A DNA stretch of 23,947 nt, from assembly GCA_937894335.1 (NCBI GenBank), contig CALCRU010000045.1, positions 1 to 23,947 on the forward strand, in the 5' to 3' direction. Origin of the DNA: an uncultured Treponema sp. GTDB lineage: Bacteria; Spirochaetota; Spirochaetia; Treponematales; Treponemataceae. The notes beneath the pieces are model-generated. The model was given only the letters and a program-made list of their open reading frames with translations. It searched no databases and had not been told where the DNA came from. Position 1 is the first letter of the stretch, and each line of letters starts with the position of its first letter. Below are positions 7,267 to 15,546 of the stretch, piece after piece. The translations under genes were made by a program, and so were the position numbers.

Positions 7267-8692
7267 AAGTCTGCAACTTAATTTTTTTCTTAACACATCT
7301 CGTACGGTTTTAAATGTTCTTATCCCCTTTGTAACTTTCCCATATATAAGCCGTGTGCTTGGCCCCTCAGGAACGGGGAAAGTTGATTTTGTAAATTCCA
7401 TAGTTTCTTATTTTGTTCTCTTTACGGAACTGGGCATATCAAATTACGGTGCAAGAGAAGTCGCCCGTGTAAGGGACAATAAACTTATGCTGTCCACGGT
7501 AGTTTATGAGCTTACCTTAATTCTCCTTATGACAGTATGCATTGGCTACGCTCTTTATGCCGCTCTTGTGCTTGCAGTTCCCTCATTCCGCGAACAATGG
7601 CTTCTGTTCTGTGTTGTTTCCCCCACCATTGCACTTTCAGATTTCAGTTATGAGTGGTTTTATCAGGGTATGGAGGAACAGACTTACATAACCTCACGCT
7701 ATCTGTTTGTAAAACTGCTACAGGTTTCATTCATTTTTTTATTTATTAAGGACGCTTCTCATTTTGTGCGGTATGCCGCTATGTTTGTGGGGTTAAACGC
7801 AGTTTCGTCAGTGTTCAACATTTTTCATCTTAGAAAATTCTTGCAGAAGGTTCCCGTTTCAGGTCTTAAACCTTTTCGTCATTTAAAAACCCTTTTTATA
7901 GTTTTTGGAAGTCTTGTCGCCACGAATATATATACTCATCTTGATGTTACGATGCTTGGAATCCTTCTTTCTGACGAAGAGGTTGGTCTGTATACCGCTG
8001 CAAACAAACTTGTAAGAATTGTCATAAGCCTTGTAACTGCCTTGAGCGCCGTGGTGGTTCCCCGAATGGAAAACTGTCTGGCCTGCGGAGACTTTGACGG
8101 CTACCGACATTATATAAATGTCTCCTTACATTACATTTTGATTCTGGCTTTCCCCTGCTGTCTTGGGCTTCTTGCCCTTGCTCCTGACATTATAACAATT
8201 TTTGCAGGTGAAAAATATGCCCACTCAGTTTTAACCATAAAGATTCTTGCTCCTGTAGTTGTAATCGTAGGGCTTGCATATTTTGTCGGGCTTCAGGTTT
8301 TGTATCCTCATAGACAAGAGTGGAAGTACACAGTTTCTGTAAGTGTGGCCGCTGTTTCAAATTTTATATTCAATCTGTTTATGATTCCAAGGCTTGCCCA
8401 TGATGGTGCTGCGTTGGGGAGCGTGTTGGCAGAACTTGTGGGACTTGTCATTCAGGTCGGTTTTGCATGGAAGTATTTAAGAGAAACGGATTTGCTCAGT
8501 CTGAACAGTTTAAAATACCTTGTTTCCTCACTTGTTATGTTTTGTGCAATTAAATTTATTCCAGACTTTAACGCAAATGTGGGGCTTCATTGTGGGCTCT
8601 GCTTTGTCATGGCTGTGATTGTGTATGGAATAAGTCTCTTTCTGCTTAAGGAAAAGACTGTAAGAAGTTTATTTAAAAGGAATCCCCGATGA
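7256..8692 (+). CDS. Wzx-like polysaccharide flippase (MOP/MATE superfamily)
   Basis: Probably moves lipid-linked sugar repeat units across the inner membrane. The 478-residue product starts MKPKSLQLNFFLNTSRTVLN and has the family's conserved opening PYISRVLGPSGTGKVDFVNS, then LGISNYGAREVARVRDN. It is hydrophobic throughout, with about 12-14 membrane segments and a polysaccharide_synt-type core. I start it at ATG 7256, which overlaps the Wzz-like gene by 11 bp. In-frame starts at 7226 (TTG) and 7241 would only add residues without ribosome sites. The tight overlaps on both sides imply translation as one operon. The donor substrate cannot be inferred. Confidence 0.88.
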   Translation: MKPKSLQLNFFLNTSRTVLNVLIPFVTFPYISRVLGPSGTGKVDFVNSIVSYFVLFTELGISNYGAREVARVRDNKLMLSTVVYELTLILLMTVCIGYALYAALVLAVPSFREQWLLFCVVSPTIALSDFSYEWFYQGMEEQTYITSRYLFVKLLQVSFIFLFIKDASHFVRYAAMFVGLNAVSSVFNIFHLRKFLQKVPVSGLKPFRHLKTLFIVFGSLVATNIYTHLDVTMLGILLSDEEVGLYTAANKLVRIVISLVTALSAVVVPRMENCLACGDFDGYRHYINVSLHYILILAFPCCLGLLALAPDIITIFAGEKYAHSVLTIKILAPVVVIVGLAYFVGLQVLYPHRQEWKYTVSVSVAAVSNFIFNLFMIPRLAHDGAALGSVLAELVGLVIQVGFAWKYLRETDLLSLNSLKYLVSSLVMFCAIKFIPDFNANVGLHCGLCFVMAVIVYGISLFLLKEKTVRSLFKRNPR

Positions 8693-9825
8693 TGGTATAT
8701 ATTGGTTTTTTCATGCTCTTTGCATTTACCTCTTTTTTTGATTTTTCAAAGGACAGTCTTCCGCTAAAGAGGATGATATGGGCTGTTCTTACTGTTTTTC
8801 TCCTGTATTTTGTAGGCTTTCGTTATTATACGGGTTCCGACTGGTCTGCATATATAGGCTACTTTAGCAATGTAAGCTGGAGCAGTTCTCGCTTTGATGT
8901 GGGGTATAAGCTTTTAAATATTCTGTGCAAGAGTATATACGACAGCTACTATGTGGTTCAGTTCTTGGCAACGCTTTTATTTGTTCTAAGCATCATAAGT
9001 TTTTTTAGCACTTATTCAGAATATAAATTTATCTGCCTTTTTCTTGCACTGTCATTTTATTTTACCGAGCTTTTTATGGCTCAAGTAAGGCAGTCTCTTG
9101 CAGTTTCAGTTATTCTGTACGGAACAAGATACCTTATGCAAAAGAAGTGGATAAAGTGGATTCTTGCCGTTGCAGTGGCTTCTTTGTTCCATGTTACAGC
9201 CGCTGTCGCACTTTTTGCCGTACTGCTTCATTTTAAACAAACTGGAAGAAGTCGCCTTACGGTGTGTCTTCTTGGTCTTCTTGTTACCATGTTCCCCTCT
9301 GCCATAAATGCTGCACTGTGGAAGGTAAGTACTTTTATTCCTGGAAAAATAGGAGAACTTCTAATTTCTTATTTGAACTCACCAACATTTTCTCACGGAA
9401 AAGATCTGTCTTCTGGATTGTATTTTTACGCCCAGCATTTTTTGTACATTCTTATTCTCTTGTTTTTTAAACCGCAAACAAAAACAGAAGACATTATGTT
9501 AAATGCACTTTGCCTTGTAATGCTGATAACCGACTTTTCCGTTGCCTTTTTTGTTCTGGAACGGTTAAGTTATTATTTTGGATTTTATACTATTGTGGGA
9601 TGGACTTACTTTTTTAAGATAAAATGGATTAAAGCAAATAAAAGCCTGTATTTCATTTTTCTTATGATGTTCATTATTTTCTTTCTGTCTCCTTCAATAA
9701 AAAAATGGACTGCCACTGAAACAATAAGCGAGCTTACGGGGAGACCTAGCAACTATCAGTATGTTCCTTACTGGAATGTCTTTAATCATCCAGACGGTGC
9801 CTTTAGATTTGACTGGTGTGAATAG
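8689..9825 (+). CDS. EpsG/Wzy-like polysaccharide polymerase
   Basis: Probably joins flipped repeat units in the periplasm. The 378-residue protein has about ten hydrophobic helices. It carries EpsG-family landmarks: FVGFRYYTGSDWSAYIGYF (about 41-59) and an RQSLAVSVILYGTRYLMQKKW segment near the middle, followed by LFHVTAAVAL. ATG 8689 overlaps the flippase stop as ATGATGG, with AAAGGA about 8 nt upstream. A second ATG is the next codon. It is the last gene of the operon and no hairpin follows before the tRNA promoter. The operon holds flippase, polymerase and chain-length protein but no glycosyltransferase, so the sugar units must be built by enzymes encoded elsewhere. Confidence 0.8.
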   Translation: MMVYIGFFMLFAFTSFFDFSKDSLPLKRMIWAVLTVFLLYFVGFRYYTGSDWSAYIGYFSNVSWSSSRFDVGYKLLNILCKSIYDSYYVVQFLATLLFVLSIISFFSTYSEYKFICLFLALSFYFTELFMAQVRQSLAVSVILYGTRYLMQKKWIKWILAVAVASLFHVTAAVALFAVLLHFKQTGRSRLTVCLLGLLVTMFPSAINAALWKVSTFIPGKIGELLISYLNSPTFSHGKDLSSGLYFYAQHFLYILILLFFKPQTKTEDIMLNALCLVMLITDFSVAFFVLERLSYYFGFYTIVGWTYFFKIKWIKANKSLYFIFLMMFIIFFLSPSIKKWTATETISELTGRPSNYQYVPYWNVFNHPDGAFRFDWCE

Positions 9826-9837
9826 TCGCATACCCCC

Positions 9838-9866
9838 TAGACAAAACCCCTGCAATCTGATACAGT
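9838..9866 (+). promoter_or_regulatory. Promoter of tRNA-Cys
   Basis: TAGACA (9838-9843), 17 bp, TACAGT (9861-9866). Predicted start near 9873, 4 nt before the mature tRNA 5' end. The promoter lies just past the polymerase gene. Confidence 0.55.
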
Positions 9867-9876
9867 CTTCTTATAC

Positions 9877-9948
9877 GGCGTCATACCCAAGTGGTAAGGG
9901 ACTGGTCTGCAAAACCACTATGCATCGGTTCGATTCCGATTGACGCCT
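9877..9948 (+). tRNA. tRNA-Cys (anticodon GCA)
   Basis: All arms can be folded by eye. The acceptor stem is GGCGTCA/TGACGCC (7 bp). The D arm is CCC/GGG with GG in the loop. The anticodon loop CTGCAAA has GCA at 9909-9911. The variable loop has 5 nt. The T arm is ATCGG-TTCGATT-CCGAT. The discriminator base is T (U73), the known identity base for cysteine. The first anticodon-stem pair is a C-C mismatch (9902/9918). CCA is not encoded, so it must be added after transcription. Confidence 0.95.
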
Positions 9949-9952
9949 CTAG

Positions 9953-9983
9953 GCAAGGTGCTTGTGCATCTTGCTTTTTTTTT
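9953..9983 (+). terminator. Rho-independent terminator of tRNA-Cys
   Basis: GCAAGGTGC (9953-9961), loop TTGT, GCATCTTGC (9966-9974, one G-T pair), then nine T. The TTGC end and the T run also form the -35 of the next gene. Confidence 0.9.
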
Positions 9984-10000
9984 GACCTCTGCCTTATACT
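9971..10000 (+). promoter_or_regulatory. Promoter of the metallopeptidase gene (leaderless type, overlapping the terminator)
   Basis: TTGCTT (9971-9976), 18 bp, TATACT (9995-10000), then GTCTTC and the GTG start at 10007. The -35 lies in the 3' arm and T run of the tRNA terminator. Confidence 0.65.
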
Positions 10001-10006
10001 GTCTTC

Positions 10007-12775
10007 GTGAAGAAGCGTCTCTTTTTACTTTCATTTTTATTTCTTGCATGCACACATCTCTGGTCCTGGGGCGGACTTATGTCAGGACAGAAAAATGTTC
10101 GCTATGTTTCTACCGAATACTTTGACATAATTTTTTGCGAAGAAAGTGAGGAAAGCGCTCAGAAACTTTTTTTTAACGCGGACTCAATCTGCAAAGAAAT
10201 CTGTAGCGGACTGGGAATTGACCTTCCTTCCTACAGAATGCCTGTGGTAATAACGGCAGTCACGGACGAGTTTAATGCCTACTTTACAAACTACAACTAC
10301 AACCACATTGTACTCTTTGACGCACATCCTTCCGCAGACATAAATGTTTTTTCCGACTCCATTCTGGGAACATTTCGTCACGAACTTACCCACGCCCTTA
10401 CCATAAACATGCGAAACTCATTTTGGCAGGGAGTGGATTCTGTTATGGGCGACCTGATTAACTGGGGCGACTACATTTCAATGCCTCCCCTTATAAAAGA
10501 AGGAGCTTCTCTTGTTACAGAATCTCTTGGAGAAGAGGGCAGGCTTAACAGCGGATTTTATCTTCACACCATAAGGCAGTCAAAACTTGACGACCGCTTT
10601 CTTTCCTACACCGATGTGCTGGGTGCAAGAGACATCTATCCTATGCTTAATCTTTCTTATGCCTACGGAGGACCTTTTACCCAGTGGCTTCAGGAAACAT
10701 ACGGAATGGAACGATATGCCCTTTTCTGGTACAACGCTGTAAATGTAAAGGGCTTTACTTATGCAGGGGCCTTCAGAAAGGCATACGAAAAATCAATCGG
10801 GGAAGCATGGAATGAATTTTACGAAAGCATTTGGATTCCCTCTATTCCTTCTGATCCGCTTGAAAATTCCTTTGTGGAAGAATTTGCCGCACAAAAAAAA
10901 TATGACGGTTCGGTTTACGGTTCCCTTTCTTCCTGCGACAAGGGAATTGCCTATGCCGACTTTGCAGACTCTTCCGTGTGGTTTGCAGAACGCAATGGCG
11001 ACGGTTCCCTTCTTTCTGCAAAAAAACTACTTGTAAAGTCTGGTCTAAGGTCTCTTTCCCTTTCTGCCGACGGTCAGTTTGTCTGCCTTGTTTATGCAAA
11101 ACAGAAACTTTCTGGTACGGGGCTTTTCTGCTCCCTTTACCGCATGAGCGATGGTCGCATATTTGACTGCCCCTTTAGCGGAGTAAGTGAGGCCACTCTG
11201 GTTTCTTACGGTAAGGAACTTTTTCTTGTATGCATTACAAAAAACGGAGGCGTGCTTTGTTCCGTAAGCCAGAAAAATGCATCTCTTAAAATTGAGCAAG
11301 TGTGCGGTTTTGCAGAGGGTTCTCTTTTGTTTTCACCCTGCATGGCTGGAGAGGGCAGGGTGGCCTTCTTTTGCAGACGGAACAATTCCTTTTCCCTTGC
11401 GCGCCTTTCCCTTTCAGACATGTCTTTAAAAGAGTTCCCGATTCCTCTTGACAAAATAAGCGTTCGCTCCCTTTCTTTTGCTGGGGAAGATTTAGATGGT
11501 GCGCTCTTAAGTTTTTCCTATTCTAAAAAAGATACTTTTCCTCGGCTGGCCACAGTTTACCTTTCTGAATCTTTTGCAGACTTTGAGTTTATGGAAGAAG
11601 ATGTTTCGGGCGGAGTGTATTCCGCTGTGCCTCTTGAAAAAAAAGAAAATGACTTTGTCTATGCTTCGGATTTTGTTACGGAAGAAAGGCTTTATGTCCT
11701 TGACTATGACGGTGTAAGAAAAACCAAGGCTCGGTCTTACGGAAAAAATTTTTATGACGGTGAAGCCTTTTTACTGAACGAGGAATTTTCCCTTGCGCAA
11801 AAAAAGTGGAAACATCCCTACTACAAAAAGGGAAGCCTTATTCCCTTTACAAACATTGCCATTCATTCTTCTACTGGAGGAGTGTCTTCTAGAATTCTTT
11901 TTCCGGGGCTTTCCTGGCTTACCAACACCCCCTGGGATTCTGACTCAATGGTGATTTCTGTGGGTGTAAACCCGGGAGGAGGATTTCTGTCTCCCTTCCA
12001 ATCTATGGGATTTCAGGCAGCTCTAATGCTTAAGTTTTTTGGTGGCACTGGTACGGAAGTTTTTTCTTACGATGCAGAAGCTCAAGCTGTCTTTGACGCT
12101 AAGGGCTTTGAGCAATGTTCCGCAGATGTAAGCCTTGAGACCGTCATTCCTGTTGGCGACTGTCTTTACTTTATTGCTCGCGACAGAAATTTTCTTCATG
12201 GGAATTTAGAAGCCCTTTCCTACTGTAACGAAGGTCTTGTTCAGATTTCTAGCGTGCATAGTTGCGGTGCTGGTTACTACGAAAAGGGCGGACTTGCACT
12301 TCAGGCGTCTTTTTCATTTTCTGCAGGGGAGGGTTCAACTTCCTTTTATGCTTACCCTGCCGTAATAGTGCGAATCCCCAGACTTATTCCTCTTTCCTGT
12401 AAGGAAGGCTTTACATACAATCTTCCCCTTAGGGTTCAGCTTCTATTTTATCCTTCAGAATACATTCCCTTTGACATTCAGCTTGACGGGGTTATTTTTT
12501 CTTGGGACATTCAGAGGGGAATTCCCTTCCTGCCAGTTTTCTTTAACAGACTTACCCTTGCAGGTGGCTACGAGTTTATGCTTGTTTCCGGTTCTAGGGG
12601 GCAAACTTCATGGGATGTGCTTCATGCAGACCTTGTAATTCAGCCTTCCCCAAATACAGGAAATGCCGTTCACCTTTCGGGATTTTTTACTCTGGGACTT
12701 TCAGTTAAATTTTATCCCCATGCGTCAGAAGAAAAAAAATGGACTTTTTCCCTTGCAACTTCTCTTGCTCTTTAG
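10007..12775 (+). CDS. Exported HELTH metallopeptidase with propeller-like and barrel-like regions
   Basis: The 922-residue protein starts with a signal peptide (MKKRLFLLSFLFLACTHLWS). Residues about 30-275 resemble a peptidase-MA-type zinc domain: HELTH at 125-129 gives two His ligands and the catalytic Glu, and KEGASLVTE (164-172) supplies a likely third ligand (Glu165 or Glu172). About 285-620 is a series of short beta repeats like a TolB/PD40 propeller. About 630-922 alternates hydrophobic and polar residues with many aromatics, as in an outer-membrane beta barrel. Cys14 is in a weak lipobox (FLAC), so lipidation is possible. Substrate is unknown. The start is GTG, set by the TATACT box 6 nt upstream and immediate entry into the signal peptide. 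It is transcribed alone, with trxB following under its own promoter. Confidence 0.75.
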   Translation: MKKRLFLLSFLFLACTHLWSWGGLMSGQKNVRYVSTEYFDIIFCEESEESAQKLFFNADSICKEICSGLGIDLPSYRMPVVITAVTDEFNAYFTNYNYNHIVLFDAHPSADINVFSDSILGTFRHELTHALTINMRNSFWQGVDSVMGDLINWGDYISMPPLIKEGASLVTESLGEEGRLNSGFYLHTIRQSKLDDRFLSYTDVLGARDIYPMLNLSYAYGGPFTQWLQETYGMERYALFWYNAVNVKGFTYAGAFRKAYEKSIGEAWNEFYESIWIPSIPSDPLENSFVEEFAAQKKYDGSVYGSLSSCDKGIAYADFADSSVWFAERNGDGSLLSAKKLLVKSGLRSLSLSADGQFVCLVYAKQKLSGTGLFCSLYRMSDGRIFDCPFSGVSEATLVSYGKELFLVCITKNGGVLCSVSQKNASLKIEQVCGFAEGSLLFSPCMAGEGRVAFFCRRNNSFSLARLSLSDMSLKEFPIPLDKISVRSLSFAGEDLDGALLSFSYSKKDTFPRLATVYLSESFADFEFMEEDVSGGVYSAVPLEKKENDFVYASDFVTEERLYVLDYDGVRKTKARSYGKNFYDGEAFLLNEEFSLAQKKWKHPYYKKGSLIPFTNIAIHSSTGGVSSRILFPGLSWLTNTPWDSDSMVISVGVNPGGGFLSPFQSMGFQAALMLKFFGGTGTEVFSYDAEAQAVFDAKGFEQCSADVSLETVIPVGDCLYFIARDRNFLHGNLEALSYCNEGLVQISSVHSCGAGYYEKGGLALQASFSFSAGEGSTSFYAYPAVIVRIPRLIPLSCKEGFTYNLPLRVQLLFYPSEYIPFDIQLDGVIFSWDIQRGIPFLPVFFNRLTLAGGYEFMLVSGSRGQTSWDVLHADLVIQPSPNTGNAVHLSGFFTLGLSVKFYPHASEEKKWTFSLATSLAL

Positions 12776-12793
12776 CCTGTTCCCCTGTATACT
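12765..12793 (+). promoter_or_regulatory. Promoter of trxB-nagZ (leaderless type)
   Basis: TTGCTC (12765-12770), 17 bp, TATACT (12788-12793), then GTCCGT and the ATG at 12800. The -35 lies inside the last codons of the metallopeptidase gene. No Shine-Dalgarno sequence is present. Confidence 0.7.
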
Positions 12794-12799
12794 GTCCGT

Positions 12800-13738
12800 A
12801 TGGAAGAAAACGAATTTGACTTTATCTGTCTGGGAGCGGGGCCTGCAGGACTTTCTGCAGCGCAGTATGCATCCCGTGCAAATATTAAGACACTTGTCAT
12901 TGACCAGAGCATGCCCGGCGGTCAGGTTATAAACATTTCATCTTTGGAAAATTATCCTGGAGTTTTTCCTGCTGTAAACGGATTTGCCTTTGTTGAGGGT
13001 ATGAAAAAACAAGCTGTTGAATTCGGTGCAAAGATTATTCAGGCTATCGTTTCTTCTTTAGACAAAAAGGATGGACTTTTTTCAGTTACCACAAACAAGG
13101 GAGTTTATGTTTCAAAGACTCTTCTTCTTGCAACTGGTGCAGAACACAGAACTCTTGGCGTAAAAGGAGAAAAAGAATTTTTGGGAAGGGGAGTTTCTTA
13201 CTGCGCAACCTGTGACGGTCCCTTCTTTCGCAATAAAAATATTTTTGTAGTGGGCGGAGGAGATTCTGCCTGTGACGAGGCCACATATCTAGCAAGCCTT
13301 ACCGACAGGGTTACCATAGTGCACAGAAAAAGTCAGTTTAGGGCACAGAAGGCTGTTGCCCAAAGGGTGCTTTCAAATCCCCGTATTTCTGTAATGTTTA
13401 ATTCTGCTGTAGAAGAAATCAAGGGTGATGGAAAGGTTTCTTCCGTGGTAATAAAAAATACAGAGGACGGTTCAACAAAAGAACTTCCCTGTGACGCTGT
13501 GTTTATTTTTGTGGGAATGATTCCTCGTACTGAACTTTTTGCAACCCTTAAGACTGACGAGGGCGGCTACATCATAACCGATGAAGACATGAAGACATCT
13601 GTTCCCGGTCTTTATGTTGCAGGAGATGTTCGTTCAAAGAGTTTTAGGCAGATTGTAACGGCCTGTGCTGACGGTGCCATTGCCAGCCACAGTGCGGAAA
13701 AATTTATTCGGGAAAGTGCTGGCGAGGTTTACAGATAA
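12800..13738 (+). CDS. trxB: Thioredoxin reductase
   Basis: FAD enzyme that reduces thioredoxin with NADPH in the cytoplasm. The 312-residue protein has the FAD-binding LGAGPAGLSAAQYASR (11-26), PGGQV, the redox-active CATC (Cys135 and Cys138) in the family position, the NADPH-binding VVGGGDSACDEA, HRKSQFRAQK for the NADPH phosphate, and the closing FAD motif GLYVAGDVR. Length is standard (about 310). Its TAA overlaps the next ATG as TAATG, so the downstream glycosidase should be translationally coupled. No thioredoxin gene lies in the window. The start is fixed by the -10 box and by homology at the N-terminus. Confidence 0.96.
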   Translation: MEENEFDFICLGAGPAGLSAAQYASRANIKTLVIDQSMPGGQVINISSLENYPGVFPAVNGFAFVEGMKKQAVEFGAKIIQAIVSSLDKKDGLFSVTTNKGVYVSKTLLLATGAEHRTLGVKGEKEFLGRGVSYCATCDGPFFRNKNIFVVGGGDSACDEATYLASLTDRVTIVHRKSQFRAQKAVAQRVLSNPRISVMFNSAVEEIKGDGKVSSVVIKNTEDGSTKELPCDAVFIFVGMIPRTELFATLKTDEGGYIITDEDMKTSVPGLYVAGDVRSKSFRQIVTACADGAIASHSAEKFIRESAGEVYR

Positions 13739-15486
13739 TGAAACGCCTGGGCCGAGCGATTTGCGTTCTTTCCGCCTTATTTTTGATAAGCGCTCTTGTT
13801 TTTACTTCTGACGCGCAGACAATCAGCGTAATGCCTGAAACTGCAAAGTCTTCTCAGACTCTTCCTGATGACATAGACTTTTGGAGTGACTATCCTGCCG
13901 ACATTCTTTCCAAAACCATTGCAGAACGGATGACTGACGAGGAACTTCTTTCCCAAATTTTCATGTTCGGATGGGCTGGTGCAGAACCTAGTGCCTTGCT
14001 TAACGCTTGGGTAAGCGACAGGGGGCTTGGAAGCGTAAAGGTGTTCGGCTGGAATACCGATGACATTCATCAGGTTGCCCGTTCGGTAAAGTCTTTGCAG
14101 GAGCGTGCCGCTACAAGGCGTTTTAAAATTCCGCTCTTTGTTGCAACTGATCAGGAAGGGGGATGGATAAGGCATGTAAAGGGAGAAACTACAGACACTC
14201 CGGGTAACATGGCCATTGGCGCTTCTGGCTATCCCCTTGACGCATACTATTCTGGATTTTACATCAACAGGGAAATAAAGGCTCTTGGAATTAACATGAA
14301 CTTTGCACCCACTGTTGACATTTATTCCAATCTTGACTCTTCGGTAATAGGTCCTCGTTCCTTTGGCTCAGATCCAGAAAAAGTGGGCATACTGGGAGAA
14401 GCCTTTGCAAAGGGCTCTATGGATGCAGGCGTCATTCCTACGGCAAAACATTTTCCTGGCCACGGCGACACTGATGTAGACAGTCACGGTCGGCTTCCTC
14501 AAATAAACATAAGCTATGAAGAACTTATGAACAGGGAGCTTGTTCCCTTTAGGTATCTTATTGCGGCTGGAATTCCTGCTGTTATGAGCGGACACTTGGA
14601 ATTTCCCCAGATTCAAGAAAACGGAATTCCTTCTTCGCTTTCAAAAAAATTTCTTACTGACATCCTTCGCGGTCAGCTTGGCTACGACGGCCTAATTATT
14701 ACCGACGACATGATGATGAACGGAGCAACCCTTTACACGGGAACTTTGTATCTGGCTTTTCAGATGGCCATTGAAGCTGGTAACGACATAATACTTTCCT
14801 CCACCACTGCTGGATTAAACGACGCCCTCTGGACCCGTAATCTTGCCCTTATGAAAAGTGACGAAGACTTTAAGGAAAGGGTAAAGGATGCGGCCCGCAG
14901 GGTTCTTAAGGCAAAAATGGAATACTTTAAGGGTGGAAACGCAGCACCCCTTTACCCCAATGCAGATACCATAGACCTTTACATTCCAGACAGGGAGGGG
15001 CAGCAGTTTTTCTTTGAGGAGGCCTGCAGGGCTGTGTCTGTCTACAAGGCGGGTGACTTTCCCTACCACCCTAAAGAAGGCGAGCGGATTCTTATTGCAG
15101 GACCCTTCCTTTCACTCTACAGCGAGGGAAGAAAACGCTACCCCACGGCAAGAACTTTTCACTTCAGTTACGAACTGGCGGCGGATCAGTCAAACTATGA
15201 CGAATGGAACGGCACTAACTTTGTAAATGTTGCTAGCGGTTACGATACCATAATTATAAATGTGTTTAATGAACATACTGCTAACATTGCACGAAGACTC
15301 CGCTACATGGGAAAGAAGGTTATAATCCTTTCTATAATGTCTCCTGTTCCAGTTTTGGACTTTGACTGGGCGGATACGGTACTGTGTGGCTACAGCTATT
15401 CTGATTTTTCGTTTAAGGCACTTTTTGCAGCCCTTAACGGTGAAATAGAATGCGAAGGTGAAATCCCCCTTGACCAGATAAAGTAA
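13738..15486 (+). CDS. Exported NagZ-like GH3 beta-N-acetylhexosaminidase
   Basis: Probably removes beta-linked N-acetylglucosamine from muropeptides or other glycans outside the inner membrane. The 582-residue protein starts with a signal peptide (MKRLGRAICVLSALFLISALVF, cleavage likely near 27). It has the NagZ signature KHFPGHGDTDVDSH (237-250), whose Asp248-His250 dyad is the family's acid/base, ATDQEGGWIRH (137-146), and the nucleophile region GLIITDDMMM (Asp323). A C-terminal GH3_C-like domain of about 180 residues makes it longer than one-domain proteobacterial NagZ (about 340) and closer to two-domain Gram-positive forms. The start overlaps the trxB stop (TAATG) with no separate promoter seen. 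The functional link to thioredoxin reductase is unclear. Confidence 0.88.
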   Translation: MKRLGRAICVLSALFLISALVFTSDAQTISVMPETAKSSQTLPDDIDFWSDYPADILSKTIAERMTDEELLSQIFMFGWAGAEPSALLNAWVSDRGLGSVKVFGWNTDDIHQVARSVKSLQERAATRRFKIPLFVATDQEGGWIRHVKGETTDTPGNMAIGASGYPLDAYYSGFYINREIKALGINMNFAPTVDIYSNLDSSVIGPRSFGSDPEKVGILGEAFAKGSMDAGVIPTAKHFPGHGDTDVDSHGRLPQINISYEELMNRELVPFRYLIAAGIPAVMSGHLEFPQIQENGIPSSLSKKFLTDILRGQLGYDGLIITDDMMMNGATLYTGTLYLAFQMAIEAGNDIILSSTTAGLNDALWTRNLALMKSDEDFKERVKDAARRVLKAKMEYFKGGNAAPLYPNADTIDLYIPDREGQQFFFEEACRAVSVYKAGDFPYHPKEGERILIAGPFLSLYSEGRKRYPTARTFHFSYELAADQSNYDEWNGTNFVNVASGYDTIIINVFNEHTANIARRLRYMGKKVIILSIMSPVPVLDFDWADTVLCGYSYSDFSFKALFAALNGEIECEGEIPLDQIK

Positions 15487-15506
15487 CGGTGGTCACTTAT
15501 CTTGTA

Positions 15507-15535
15507 TTGAAAAAAAATTCCGCATGTGTTATTTT
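15507..15535 (+). promoter_or_regulatory. Promoter of mnmG (very short leader)
   Basis: TTGAAA (15507-15512), 17 bp, TATTTT (15530-15535), start near 15542, leaving about 5 nt before the ATG at 15547. No ribosome site fits. Confidence 0.5.
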
Positions 15536-15546
15536 GTATCAGTTTT

